Origin: Micrococcales bacterium
GTDB lineage: Bacteria; Actinomycetota; Actinomycetes; S36-B12; UBA10799
Assembly: GCA_016719135.1 (NCBI GenBank)
Contig: JADKAV010000011.1
Location: forward strand, 11,342 to 75,341
Direction: 5' to 3'
Length of the DNA: 64,000 nt
This document shows positions 24,555 to 33,967 of the stretch, one piece after another. The position numbers and the translations under genes were made by a program. The notes below the pieces were generated by a model, which had not been told where the DNA came from, did not search any database, and worked only from the letters and a program-made list of their open reading frames with translations. Positions within the stretch are counted from its first letter, which is position 1. Each line of letters starts with the position of its first letter.

Positions 24555-27500
24555 GTGGGCCTGTACATACACCGCAGCGAGCGTACGGACGCGCTGCTCA
24601 GCGGGCTCGCGGACCTGCTGACCGAGGCCCCGGCAGATCCGTTCACCCCCGACATCGTGGCGGTTCCCACACCAGGCATCGAACGCTTCATCACGCAGGG
24701 CCTCGGGCGGGTGCTCGGTGTGTCCGAGGGCGACAGCGACGGGGTGTGCGCGAACGTCAGTTTCCCGTCGCCGTCGGTGATCGTGAACCATGCCGTCGCT
24801 CGAGCCAGTGGCGTCGAACCGACCGGTGATCCATGGTTGCCGCACAGGGCGGTCTGGCCGTTGGTGGACGTCATTGACCGATCGGCGGCAGAGCCCTGGT
24901 GCGCGCCGCTGGCGGTCCACCTCGGCCTAGCTCAGGGTCCGGACGACGAGCGGCGAAACCGCCGGTTCGCGGTCGCCAGTCGTCTCGCCGGGCTGTTCGC
25001 AACCTACGCCAGCCAGCGCCCGCAGATTCTTCGGGAGTGGGCCGACGGGCAGGACACCGACGGCGCGGGCAGTCCAGTCCCAGCAGACCTCGCCTGGCAG
25101 CCGATGCTGTGGCGTGCGTTGCGCGACGAGATCGGCACCCCCAGCGCGGCCGAGCGTCTGGCACGGGCCGACTCCATCCTTCGGCAGGATCCCCACGTCG
25201 TCGATCTGCCCGAGCGACTGTCGGTCTTCGGCGCCAGTCGACTGCCGGCCGACCAATTGCAGGTCCTAGCCTCTCTGGGAGCGCACCGGGAGGTACACCT
25301 GTGGCTGGCCGATGCCTCACCGTCGATGTGGGCCGAACTGCCACAGGCAACGAGCCGTCGGCGCGACGACACATCGGCCACGGTCGCGTCGCATCCGCTG
25401 CTGCGCTCCTTGGGCCGCGATGCCCACGAGTTGCGCGCACGGCTGCGGCGGGATTGGCCTGATGCGGCCGACGAGCACCTACCCGGAGGGCTCACCGCCG
25501 GGACCCTGCTTGGAACTCTGCAGTGTCAGATCCGCGACAACGAGAACCCGCGACTGTCCCAACCGGGACCATTGACGGTCACGCAGGACGACACGTCCAT
25601 CCAGGTTCACGCCTGTCACGGCCCCGCCCGCCAGGCCGAAGTGATCCGGGAGGCCGTGCTCCGGCTGCTGCAATCCGACCCCACCCTGGAACCGCGCGAC
25701 ATCCTGATCATGTGCCCGGACCTGGACGTCATGGCTCCCCTGCTGTCGGCCGCGTTCAGCACCCCGAGCCACTCACTGCGGCTGCGCATCGCCGACCGGA
25801 CTCCCGAACAGGCCAACGACGTCCTCAACTCGCTGGCCGCTCTGCTCGAGCTGAGCACGGGCCGGGTGGAACTGTCGACGCTGCTGGACTTCGCCGGTCG
25901 GCCCCCGGTGCGCCGGAAGTTCGGTTTCGACGACGACAGCCTCGAGCGCCTTGAGGACCTCACCGCACTGGCAGGCGTCAGATGGGGCCTGGACGACAAC
26001 ACCCGTGACAGGTTCAGCGTGCGGTTGCGGACCGGCACCTGGGCCTGGGGCCTGGACCGGTTGCTGCTCGGCGCGGCCATGTCCGAGGATGGCCTGGCCC
26101 TGCTCGACGGGGTGCTGCCCGTCGACGACGTGAGCAGCGGCGACGTCGACCTGGTGGGTCGGTTCGCAGAGTTGGTGACCCGCCTACAGCAACTGCGCGA
26201 CGCGATGTCCCAACCCCACCCGGTGGCCGAATGGGTCAGCATCCTCGGTGGTGCGCTCACCGACCTCATGGAAGTGGGCGGCCCCGATGCGTGGCAACTG
26301 CCGAACGCCGCAGGGGCGGTCGCAGCCCTGGCCGACAACGCCGTCGGTTACGCGGCGTCGGTGAGTCTGTCGCTGGCCGACATCCGCTGGCTGCTCGCCG
26401 AAGCCTTACGGGGTAGGCCGACACGGTCCAACTTCCGCTCCGGCGATCTCACAGTCTGCGGGCTGGTCCCGATGCGATCGGTCCCGCACCGCGTGATCTG
26501 TCTGGTCGGGATGGACGATGCCGTCTTCCCCCGGATCTCCGCACTCGATGGTGACGATGTCCTGGCCCGAGATCCGCTGATCGGCGAACGCGAACCCCAC
26601 AACGAGGACCGGCAGATCCTGCTCGACGCGATCATGGCCGCGCAGGATCACCTGGTCATCACCTACACCGGCGCCGACGAGCGGACGAACGAGCAGCAGC
26701 CGCCGTGCGTACCTCTGGGGGATCTGCTCGACACTCTGGATGCCATGGCAGTGACCACCACCGCGGCAGCCGTGCGCGATCAGGTCCTGGTCCGGCATCC
26801 GCTGCAGCCATTCGACGTTCGCAATTTCACCGGCGGCGCACTGGGTGGGCCAGAGCCGTTCAGCCACGACCGCGCGGCGCTGGCCGCTGCCCGCCGGGGC
26901 GCCGAACCCCGTACCCCGCGGCCTTCGCTGCTGCTCGACGGGCTGCCGGCCTGGCCGGTCACGCAGGTGTCTCCACAGCAGCTCGGGGAGTTCTTGACCT
27001 CTCCCCCGAAGGCCTTCCTGAAGACCCGGCTGGGGATGTCCGTGCGCGGGGAGGACGACCCCCCGCCCGAGCAGATTCCGGTGTCTCTGACCGGGCTCAC
27101 ACGATGGCAGGTGGGCGACCGGATCCTGCGATTGCTCACCCGCGGGGAGTCCGTCGATGACGTCGCGGCCGCCGAATGGGCCAGGGGACACGTGCCGCCA
27201 GGGCAACTCGGCGCCGAGGTTCTGGGCAAGATCGGCCGGGAGGCTTCCGCCGTCGCACAGCGGTTCAAAGGCTTCGCCACCGGACAGCCCCGGCAGGTGA
27301 GCATCAACCTGACCCTGCCCGACGGAGTACGCGTAATCGGCACGGTGCCGGACGTGTACAACGACACGATCGTGCGGTCGACCTTCTCGAGGGCGAAAGC
27401 ACGCGACGACGTCCGACTGTGGACCGAGGTCCTCGCGCTGGCCGCCGCGCAACCGGATCGGCAGTGGTTCGCCTGCATGGTCAGCCACAACGCCGACATG

Positions 27501-27869
27501 CGGCTCAGAGCACCTGCAGCACCTGAGGCTCTGCGCATCCTGGCAGAACTGGTCGACATCTACCGAGCGGGGATGAGCTCACCGCTACCCCTGCCCGCGG
27601 ACTCCTCGCGCAGTTACACCAAGTGCCGCAACGACGGCTCGGACGTGCGTTCAGCGGTGTACAAGACCGGCTACCGGAGTTGGCAGCGCAACGCCAACGA
27701 CCGGATGCAGCCTGAGATCGTCGCATTGTGGGGCCCCGACGCGCCCATCTCGGTCCTGCTGGAGCAGCGACCTGCCGTCGAGGAGAACTGGTTCGACGAG
27801 GACACCCGGTTCGGGATGCTCGCCCGCCGGATCTGGACTCCGATTCTGGAAGCCAGGGAGGAATTGTGA
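24555..27869 (+). CDS. recC: Exodeoxyribonuclease V, RecC (gamma) subunit
   Basis: A 1104-residue RecC, the scaffold and Chi-recognising subunit of the RecBCD double-strand-break resection machine. Seen: the N-terminal 'GLYIHRSERTDALLSGLADL', 'VAVPTPGIERFITQGL' (inactive helicase-like domain 1), 'DDTSIQVHACHGPARQAEVI', 'DILIMCPDLDVMAPLLSAAF' and 'SVPHRVICLVGMDDAVFPR'; the C-terminal part is the inactive nuclease-like fold. Length matches E. coli (1122). The start is GTG at 24555 with GGGGAG 7 bases upstream. Its TGA overlaps the GTG of recB. The recC–recB–recD order equals that of enterobacteria without ptrA. Confidence 0.94.
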   Translation: MGLYIHRSERTDALLSGLADLLTEAPADPFTPDIVAVPTPGIERFITQGLGRVLGVSEGDSDGVCANVSFPSPSVIVNHAVARASGVEPTGDPWLPHRAVWPLVDVIDRSAAEPWCAPLAVHLGLAQGPDDERRNRRFAVASRLAGLFATYASQRPQILREWADGQDTDGAGSPVPADLAWQPMLWRALRDEIGTPSAAERLARADSILRQDPHVVDLPERLSVFGASRLPADQLQVLASLGAHREVHLWLADASPSMWAELPQATSRRRDDTSATVASHPLLRSLGRDAHELRARLRRDWPDAADEHLPGGLTAGTLLGTLQCQIRDNENPRLSQPGPLTVTQDDTSIQVHACHGPARQAEVIREAVLRLLQSDPTLEPRDILIMCPDLDVMAPLLSAAFSTPSHSLRLRIADRTPEQANDVLNSLAALLELSTGRVELSTLLDFAGRPPVRRKFGFDDDSLERLEDLTALAGVRWGLDDNTRDRFSVRLRTGTWAWGLDRLLLGAAMSEDGLALLDGVLPVDDVSSGDVDLVGRFAELVTRLQQLRDAMSQPHPVAEWVSILGGALTDLMEVGGPDAWQLPNAAGAVAALADNAVGYAASVSLSLADIRWLLAEALRGRPTRSNFRSGDLTVCGLVPMRSVPHRVICLVGMDDAVFPRISALDGDDVLARDPLIGEREPHNEDRQILLDAIMAAQDHLVITYTGADERTNEQQPPCVPLGDLLDTLDAMAVTTTAAAVRDQVLVRHPLQPFDVRNFTGGALGGPEPFSHDRAALAAARRGAEPRTPRPSLLLDGLPAWPVTQVSPQQLGEFLTSPPKAFLKTRLGMSVRGEDDPPPEQIPVSLTGLTRWQVGDRILRLLTRGESVDDVAAAEWARGHVPPGQLGAEVLGKIGREASAVAQRFKGFATGQPRQVSINLTLPDGVRVIGTVPDVYNDTIVRSTFSRAKARDDVRLWTEVLALAAAQPDRQWFACMVSHNADMRLRAPAAPEALRILAELVDIYRAGMSSPLPLPADSSRSYTKCRNDGSDVRSAVYKTGYRSWQRNANDRMQPEIVALWGPDAPISVLLEQRPAVEENWFDEDTRFGMLARRIWTPILEAREEL

Positions 27870-30800
27870 GCGCTCCCGCCGCTTTCCATCTGCTCGGTCC
27901 GCTACCCACCGGGACGACCCTGCTGGAGGCCAGCGCAGGTACGGGCAAGACGTACACCATCGCCGCGCTGGCCACCCGCTACATCGCGCAGGGCACGGCA
28001 ACGATCGACCAGATGCTCATGATCACGTTCGGACGCAGCGCGACCCGGGAACTGCGGGAGCGCGTCCGCGAGGCCCTGACGAACGCACGTGACGCCCTGC
28101 GCGACAACGCCGGCGTCAACGACCCGGTGATTGCGATGCTCGCCGCCCTGCCACCTGACGAGAAGGCCTCGGCCGCCGAACGCCTCGCCAGGGCGGTCGC
28201 GGACTTCGATGCGGGCACCATCGCCACGACCCACCAGTTCTGCAGCCACGCCCTGTCGGGTTTGGGGATCAGGGCCGACGTCGATCCCGGTGAGGTGTTC
28301 GTCGAGAACATCTCCGACCTCGTCGATCAGGTGGTGGACGACTTCTACGTGCGCAAGTACGGCACCGGGACGGTGACGGGCGCCCCGATCAGCTACCAGG
28401 ACGCCGGTGACCTGGCGCGGCAGGCCGTGCGCGACCCGCAGGCTGCGCTCGACGCCGGCCCGGTCGAGTCGGACTCGATCCATGCGACCAGATTGGCGTT
28501 CGCGCAGGCCGTACGCGCGGAGGTGCTGCGCCGTCGCCGACGGGACCGCCTGGTGACCTTCGACGACCTCATCATCCGACTGCGGGACACACTGGCCGAT
28601 CCCGCGACCGGCGAGCAGGCGTGCCGGCGGTTGCGCGAAAGCTACCGCCTGGTCCTCGTCGACGAGTTCCAGGACACCGACCCGGCCCAATGGTCGATCC
28701 TCAAGACCGCCTTCCACGGTCATCGCACCCTGATCCTCATCGGCGATCCGAAGCAGGCCATCTACGCCTTCCGCGGGGCAGACGTTTTCAGCTATCTCGA
28801 CGCCGCGGACCACGCAGATCATCGAGCGACGCTGCTCACCAACTGGCGCAGCGACCATGCCGTGGTCAGCGGGATCGAGGCTGTCGTGGGTGGCATGCAA
28901 CTCGGCGATCCGCGAATCACCGTGCATCCGGTGGCCGCCGCTCATGAAAAGTCCCGACTGCACGGCGTCGGCGGACAGGCGCGGGTGCGACTGCGGACCG
29001 TGCCGACAACTGACGACAAGCCTCCCCCGGTCAATGATCTGCGCGTGGTCGTGGCTGGCGACGTCGCCGCAGACATTGTGGCCCTGCTCAGCGGTCCCGG
29101 CAGACTGCTCGGCGCAGACGGGTGTTTGCGGCCGGTCGCGCCCGGCGACATCGCGGTCCTGGTCGGCAAACACTCCCAGGCCGCACTGGTACGCGATGCT
29201 TTGGCAGCCGCCCAGGTTCCAGCGGTGGTGACGACGTCGACCAGTGTCTTCGCCACCGACGCCGCCCGGCAATGGGCGGATCTGCTCGCGGCCATGCAGC
29301 GACCCCGGGCGACCATGCTGCGGGCGGCCGCTCTCACGGATTTCATCGGCTACACCCCTGAGGACCTCGCCCTGCGCGGTGATCACATCGACGACGACGT
29401 CGCGCTGCGCCTGCGGACGTGGGCCCAAACGCTGGAACAGGACAGCGTCGCGGAGATGGTCGCCCGGATCGAACAGGAGACGGCCCTATCGTCGCGCGTA
29501 CTGTCCCAGCCCCACGGTGAGCGCCAACTCACCGACCTGCGGCATGTCGCGGGCGCGCTGCACGCCCAGCAACGCCTGACGAAAGTGGGTCTGGTGGGCC
29601 TGTCCGACTGGCTGTCCAGCCAGATCCGTCGCACGACACAATCCGATCGGGAACCGACCAGCGAACTCACCCGCCGGCTGGAATCGGACGCTGATGCCGT
29701 TCAGGTGCTGACTGTGCACGTGAGCAAGGGTTTGGAGTTCCCCGTGGTGTACGTGCCGTTCGGCTGGGACCGATTCCCGGCCAAGCCAGAAGGACCTTTG
29801 CTGTGCCATGACGCCTCGGGACGCCGGGTGCTGGATGTGCGAGGCGTCGGCGCGCCTGGACGCGAAGACCTGCTCGCCGCGCGCGACACCGAAGAGGCTG
29901 GCGAAAGCTTGCGACTGCTCTACGTAGCGCTGACCCGCGCCAGTAGTTCCGTGGTGATGCACTGGGCCGCCACCGCGAAGAACACCGGGTGCTCACCGCT
30001 GCATCGTCTCCTGTCGGCCCGGGAAGCAGGCTCAACAGATCCCAAGCAGGCCTACAACGTGGGCCAACCGCCGGTCATAGCGTCCCCATGGGTCGCGGTG
30101 GAATCCGTGACCGGTGTGCGACCAGCGCAGTGGCAGCCGGCCCCCGTTCCGCTGCTGCCGCTGGACGTCGCGCCGTACACCCGACAGGTCGACACAGCCT
30201 GGCGGCGCACCTCATACTCCGGGTTGACCGCCTCGCTGCACGACGTCGAACGAGGTCCGGGCGGGTTCCGCGAGGACGAACCCGACGAGATCGCCGAAGA
30301 GATCTCGGTACCTCTCGATGGCCGGGCACTGGCATCGCCGTTCGCCGACCTGCCCGCCGGGGCCGCCTTCGGAACCCTCGTCCACGGCGTGCTGGAAACC
30401 GTGGACACCGACGCCGACGACCTCACCGAGGAGGTGGCCACCCGGTGCCGTGAGCGACTGGTGGCATTCCCCGTCGCCGGGGTGAATACCGATGCGCTGG
30501 CTGAGGCGCTCATGCCCGCGCTGAACACACCCCTTGGCCCCCTGGCCGGCGAACTCTCGCTGGCCGAATTCCGAACCGGCGATCGCCTCGCGGAACTCGA
30601 CTTCGAACTGCCCATGGGCACAGTCGCCACGGCACGTCTGGCGGATCTGGCCGACCTCCTGCAGCAGTACCTTCGCGCCGATGATCCGCTGCACGACTAT
30701 CCAGAACGACTGCGAATCCCCGCGTTGCGCGACAGCACGCTGGTCGGCTACCTCAGCGGGAGCATCGACGCGGTGTTGCGAGTACCCGGCCCGCGCTTCC

Positions 30801-31132
30801 TGGTCGTGGACTACAAGACCAACCTTTTGCGCGATCCGGCCCGACCGGGCGTTGAGGCACTGGTCGAGGGTTACCAGCCGCCGGCACTGGCCAGGGCCAT
30901 GATGGACGCTCACTATCCGCTGCAGGCCCTGCTCTACAGCGCCGCGGTGCACCGGTTCTTGAGGTGGCGGCTGCCCGGCTACGACCCGGACATCCATCTC
31001 GGTGGCGTCTTGTACCTGTTCGTGCGCGGAATGGCCGGACCGGCCAGTGGTGGCAGCGGGGTGTTCTCCTGGCAGCCTCCAGCTGCCCTGATCGTGGAAC
31101 TCTCCGACCTGCTCGACGGGCGGCAGCGATGA
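27866..31132 (+). CDS. recB: Exodeoxyribonuclease V, RecB (beta) helicase–nuclease subunit
   Basis: A 1088-residue 3'-to-5' SF1A helicase with a C-terminal nuclease. Helicase motifs: I 'ASAGTGKTYTIAALA' (about residue 22), Ia/Ib 'MLMITFGRSATREL', II 'LVLVDEFQDTDPAQW', III 'LILIGDPKQAIYAFRGAD', IV 'LLTNWRSDHAVV', V 'VLTVHVSKGLEFPVVYVPFG' and VI 'LLYVALTRASSSV'. The nuclease signature 'FLVVDYKTNLL' (D-x-K) lies near residue 980, followed by 'HYPLQALLYSAAVHRFL'. The start is GTG at 27866, overlapping recC; the stop overlaps the ATG of recD (ATGA). All active-site motifs are intact, so the complex should degrade and resect DNA ends. Confidence 0.95.
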   Translation: MSAPAAFHLLGPLPTGTTLLEASAGTGKTYTIAALATRYIAQGTATIDQMLMITFGRSATRELRERVREALTNARDALRDNAGVNDPVIAMLAALPPDEKASAAERLARAVADFDAGTIATTHQFCSHALSGLGIRADVDPGEVFVENISDLVDQVVDDFYVRKYGTGTVTGAPISYQDAGDLARQAVRDPQAALDAGPVESDSIHATRLAFAQAVRAEVLRRRRRDRLVTFDDLIIRLRDTLADPATGEQACRRLRESYRLVLVDEFQDTDPAQWSILKTAFHGHRTLILIGDPKQAIYAFRGADVFSYLDAADHADHRATLLTNWRSDHAVVSGIEAVVGGMQLGDPRITVHPVAAAHEKSRLHGVGGQARVRLRTVPTTDDKPPPVNDLRVVVAGDVAADIVALLSGPGRLLGADGCLRPVAPGDIAVLVGKHSQAALVRDALAAAQVPAVVTTSTSVFATDAARQWADLLAAMQRPRATMLRAAALTDFIGYTPEDLALRGDHIDDDVALRLRTWAQTLEQDSVAEMVARIEQETALSSRVLSQPHGERQLTDLRHVAGALHAQQRLTKVGLVGLSDWLSSQIRRTTQSDREPTSELTRRLESDADAVQVLTVHVSKGLEFPVVYVPFGWDRFPAKPEGPLLCHDASGRRVLDVRGVGAPGREDLLAARDTEEAGESLRLLYVALTRASSSVVMHWAATAKNTGCSPLHRLLSAREAGSTDPKQAYNVGQPPVIASPWVAVESVTGVRPAQWQPAPVPLLPLDVAPYTRQVDTAWRRTSYSGLTASLHDVERGPGGFREDEPDEIAEEISVPLDGRALASPFADLPAGAAFGTLVHGVLETVDTDADDLTEEVATRCRERLVAFPVAGVNTDALAEALMPALNTPLGPLAGELSLAEFRTGDRLAELDFELPMGTVATARLADLADLLQQYLRADDPLHDYPERLRIPALRDSTLVGYLSGSIDAVLRVPGPRFLVVDYKTNLLRDPARPGVEALVEGYQPPALARAMMDAHYPLQALLYSAAVHRFLRWRLPGYDPDIHLGGVLYLFVRGMAGPASGGSGVFSWQPPAALIVELSDLLDGRQR

Positions 31133-32949
31133 ACAGCCATCTGGATTTGGGCCTGCTGGAGCCGTTCCACACAGCGGGCATCCTGGACGTTCCCGACGTC
31201 CAAGTGGCTGCGGCGCTGACCCGGGTCGGCGGGCGCGCACTCACCGACCCGGACGATGCCGCGGTGGGCCTCGGGGCCGCGCTGTGCGTGCGAGCCCTGC
31301 GAGCCGGTTCGGTGTGCGTGGATCTGCGCGCCGACCCGCAGATGTGGGCACCCGATGATGAGCAACCGGTGCCGTTGCCGTGGCCCGACCCGGACTCCTG
31401 GATATCGAGCGCGGCCGATCACCCTCTTGTGGCCCACGGGCCTGACGCCGCGATCGACCGGCCGCTGCGACTGGTCGGCGACCTGCTGTACCTGCAGCGC
31501 TACTGGCTCGACGAGCAACAGATCCGCACGTCGGTCCAGCAACGCGGCCAGGTGCCATCGGTCGATGCCGAAGAGCTCGGGCACGAACTGCGCCGATTGT
31601 TTCCCGCCCCCGGTCCCGATCGGCAGCGTCTGGCGGCGGCGACCGCCGCGCTGCGTCGGCTCGCGATCATCGCCGGTGGGCCCGGCACTGGGAAGACGAC
31701 GACAGTGGCCCGGATCGTGGCTCTGCTGCGCGGCCTGGCACCTGCGACTGTCGCCTTGGCAGCACCCACCGGCAAAGCCGCCGCACGGCTGCAGGAAGCC
31801 GTGGCCACTGCGCTGCAGGGCATGGATCCGGCTGATCAGGATCGTGTGGGCCCGTTGTCCGCATCGACGCTGCATCGGCTTCTCGGCTGGCGTCCAGACT
31901 CCCGGGGCCGGTTCCGGCACGACCGAACCAATCCGCTGCCGCACGACGTGGTGATCGTCGACGAGACCTCCATGGTGTCCCTGCCGATGATGGCTCGGCT
32001 CTTGGAGGCAGTCCGTCCCGACGCCCGGCTCATCCTGGTGGGAGACCCCGATCAGCTGGCGTCCATCGACGCGGGCGCAGTGCTCGGCGACCTCGTGGGA
32101 TCGCCAGCCGATGAGGCTCGCAGCGAGTTGGCAGATGCGCTGAGGCAGGTGTGCCCGGACGACGCCGACGCAGCCGACCGGGCGGCTGCGAGCGGGGTTG
32201 TCGTCCTGGACCGCAACTACCGTTTCGCGGGCGCCATCGCAGGTCTGGCCGCAGCGATCCGGGCCGGTGACGCCGATCAGGTTCTGGAGATCCTGCAGGT
32301 CGGGCACGACGATGTGCAGTTCCTGGACCCATCCGACCCGGCCACCGCGGAACTCGTCCGGGCTGAAGTCGTGGCGCAGACCCGGCAGGTTGTCGAGACT
32401 GCGGCAGTCGGTGATGCGGCCGCGGCTGTCGCCGCCCTCGAGGCCCACCGAGTGTTGTGCGCGCACCGCCAGGGACCTTTCGGCGTCGGCCACTGGGACG
32501 ACCAGATCGCAGCCTGGACCGAACACCTGATCGCGCGCAGGGCCGCCGGTGATCCGTGGTACGTGGGGCGCCCGCTGCTGGTCACCGCCAACGACTACAC
32601 CGCCGACCTCTACAACGGCGACACCGGAATCGTGGTTGATGCCGGCCACGGACAGGTGCAGGCGGTGTTCGCACGGGGTGCGGTTCTCGTGCGCCATCCG
32701 GTGTCTCGTCTGGACACGGTGACGACCCTGCGCGCGATGACGATCCATCGCGGTCAAGGTAGCCAGTTCGACGCAGTCACCGGCGTTCTTCCGCCCCCGG
32801 AATCACGCTTGCTCACCCGCGAGCTCCTCTACACCGCCGTCACAAGGGCGCGCAGCCGGATCCGCATCGTGGGAACGCAGCAGGCGGTGCGGGCAGGTGT
32901 TCAGCGGCAAGTCCGCCGGGCCAGTGGGTTGCAGGTGGCGCCGGACTGA
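31129..32949 (+). CDS. recD: Exodeoxyribonuclease V, RecD (alpha) helicase subunit
   Basis: A 606-residue 5'-to-3' SF1B helicase, the third RecBCD subunit. Seen: an N-terminal domain (residues 1–about 150, 'LQRYWLDEQQIRTSVQQRG') that docks on RecC, Walker A 'IIAGGPGTGKTTTVARIVAL' near residue 183, 'LAAPTGKAAARLQEAV' (motif Ia), Walker B 'VVIVDETSMVSLPMMARLL', 'LILVGDPDQLASIDAGAVL' (motif III), 'MTIHRGQGSQFDAVTGVLP' (motif V) and 'LLYTAVTRARSRIRIVG' (motif VI). The ATG overlaps recB's stop. It ends 3 bp before the stop of the convergent transporter gene. Confidence 0.95.
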   Translation: MNSHLDLGLLEPFHTAGILDVPDVQVAAALTRVGGRALTDPDDAAVGLGAALCVRALRAGSVCVDLRADPQMWAPDDEQPVPLPWPDPDSWISSAADHPLVAHGPDAAIDRPLRLVGDLLYLQRYWLDEQQIRTSVQQRGQVPSVDAEELGHELRRLFPAPGPDRQRLAAATAALRRLAIIAGGPGTGKTTTVARIVALLRGLAPATVALAAPTGKAAARLQEAVATALQGMDPADQDRVGPLSASTLHRLLGWRPDSRGRFRHDRTNPLPHDVVIVDETSMVSLPMMARLLEAVRPDARLILVGDPDQLASIDAGAVLGDLVGSPADEARSELADALRQVCPDDADAADRAAASGVVVLDRNYRFAGAIAGLAAAIRAGDADQVLEILQVGHDDVQFLDPSDPATAELVRAEVVAQTRQVVETAAVGDAAAAVAALEAHRVLCAHRQGPFGVGHWDDQIAAWTEHLIARRAAGDPWYVGRPLLVTANDYTADLYNGDTGIVVDAGHGQVQAVFARGAVLVRHPVSRLDTVTTLRAMTIHRGQGSQFDAVTGVLPPPESRLLTRELLYTAVTRARSRIRIVGTQQAVRAGVQRQVRRASGLQVAPD

Positions 32950-32952
32950 CGG

Positions 32953-33822
32953 TCACACCGGAACGACAGCCTCGGCCGCCCGATCCGCCCGCCGTTTGAT
33001 CAAGAACCCGAATCCCGCGGCGATGAAGAACATCAGCACGCCGTAGATGGCCGCCGGCAGCGACATCTCAGTGCTCAGCAGCACCGATTGTGCAACGACG
33101 ATCGCCAGCGTCGCATTGTGGATGCCCACCTCGAACGCGGTCGCGATCGACTCCCGCTCGGTGACCTTGAACATCCGCGGCACGAAGTAGCCGATGGTCA
33201 GGCTCAACGCGCAGAACAAGGTCGTGATCCCGGCGAGCGCCGCGAAGTTGTCGAGCAGCAGTTCCAGGTTGCTGATCACCGCACCCACGATGACCAGTGC
33301 GAGGATCACCGCCGAACCGATCCGCACTGGCTTGTCCATGCGCTGCGCGAACGCCGGGCGCCACCTGCGGATGAGCATGCCGATCAGCACCGGCAGCAGC
33401 ACGATCGCGAACACCTCGACGGTCTTCTGGAACTGCAGGCCAACCCGGTCACCGTCTGGGGAGAAGAAGGCGATCGACAGGTTCACCACGATCGGCAGCG
33501 TGAACACGGCAAGCACCGAGTTGATCGCGGTGAGACTGATGTTCAGCGCGACATCCCCACGGAACAGGTGACTGTAAAGGTTGGCCGTCGTGCCACCGGG
33601 TGAGGCCGCCAGCAGCATCATGCCGACCGCGAGGATGGGCGGCAGCCCGAACAACTGCACGAGCCCGAAGCAGATGACCGGAAGCAGCAAGACCTGACAC
33701 GCCAGGGCGATGCCCACCGCTTTCGGATGTTTGGCGACCCGCGCGAAGTCACCGGTCGTCAGGCTGAGCCCGAGGCCCAGCATGATCAGTCCGAGTGCGA
33801 TGGGCAGCAGTGTGGTTTCCAT
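32953..33822 (-). CDS. Bile acid:sodium symporter (BASS) family transporter
   Basis: A 289-residue inner-membrane protein with 9–10 hydrophobic helices. Seen: 'IMLGLGLSLTTGDFARVAKH' (helix 1 to cytoplasmic loop, the start of the BASS domain), 'MLLAASPGGTTANLYSHLFR' (the crossing-helix S-P-G-G-x-x-S/A-N signature that binds sodium) and 'TAFEVGIHNATLAIVVA' (the second E-x-G-x-x-N crossing motif). Both sodium-site motifs are present. Substrates in bacteria include organic anions such as pantoate, pyruvate-type acids or sterol acids; not determined here. It shares its upstream region with the divergent lipase gene. Confidence 0.93.
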   Translation of the reverse strand: METTLLPIALGLIMLGLGLSLTTGDFARVAKHPKAVGIALACQVLLLPVICFGLVQLFGLPPILAVGMMLLAASPGGTTANLYSHLFRGDVALNISLTAINSVLAVFTLPIVVNLSIAFFSPDGDRVGLQFQKTVEVFAIVLLPVLIGMLIRRWRPAFAQRMDKPVRIGSAVILALVIVGAVISNLELLLDNFAALAGITTLFCALSLTIGYFVPRMFKVTERESIATAFEVGIHNATLAIVVAQSVLLSTEMSLPAAIYGVLMFFIAAGFGFLIKRRADRAAEAVVPV

Positions 33823-33853
33823 CGTGGCTCCGCGTGTGATCGGCGTCGGGGTT

Positions 33854-33901
33854 TGCCTGAGCGTAGTACAGTCCGACGATTCAGGCAGGAAAATTCAGGC
33901 A
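33854..33901. promoter_or_regulatory. Three TCAGGCA boxes in the BASS–lipase divergent promoter
   Basis: TGCCTGA (33854–33860, inverted) and two direct copies ATTCAGGCA at 33879–33887 and 33893–33901, 14 bp apart. This is the kind of arrangement bound by a dimeric regulator shared by the two divergent genes. No matching regulator gene lies beside it. Confidence 0.35.
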
Positions 33902-33967
33902 TGAGGCGGCGCTGACGCGATGCGTTCCTCACTTCGTCATCGGGCAACCCCCGAATCTTCGTCGCTA

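Noticed and set aside
30979..32757. Long minus-strand open frame opposite recD
   Set aside because: Mirror frame of a highly biased GC-rich gene; recD carries all helicase motifs on the plus strand.
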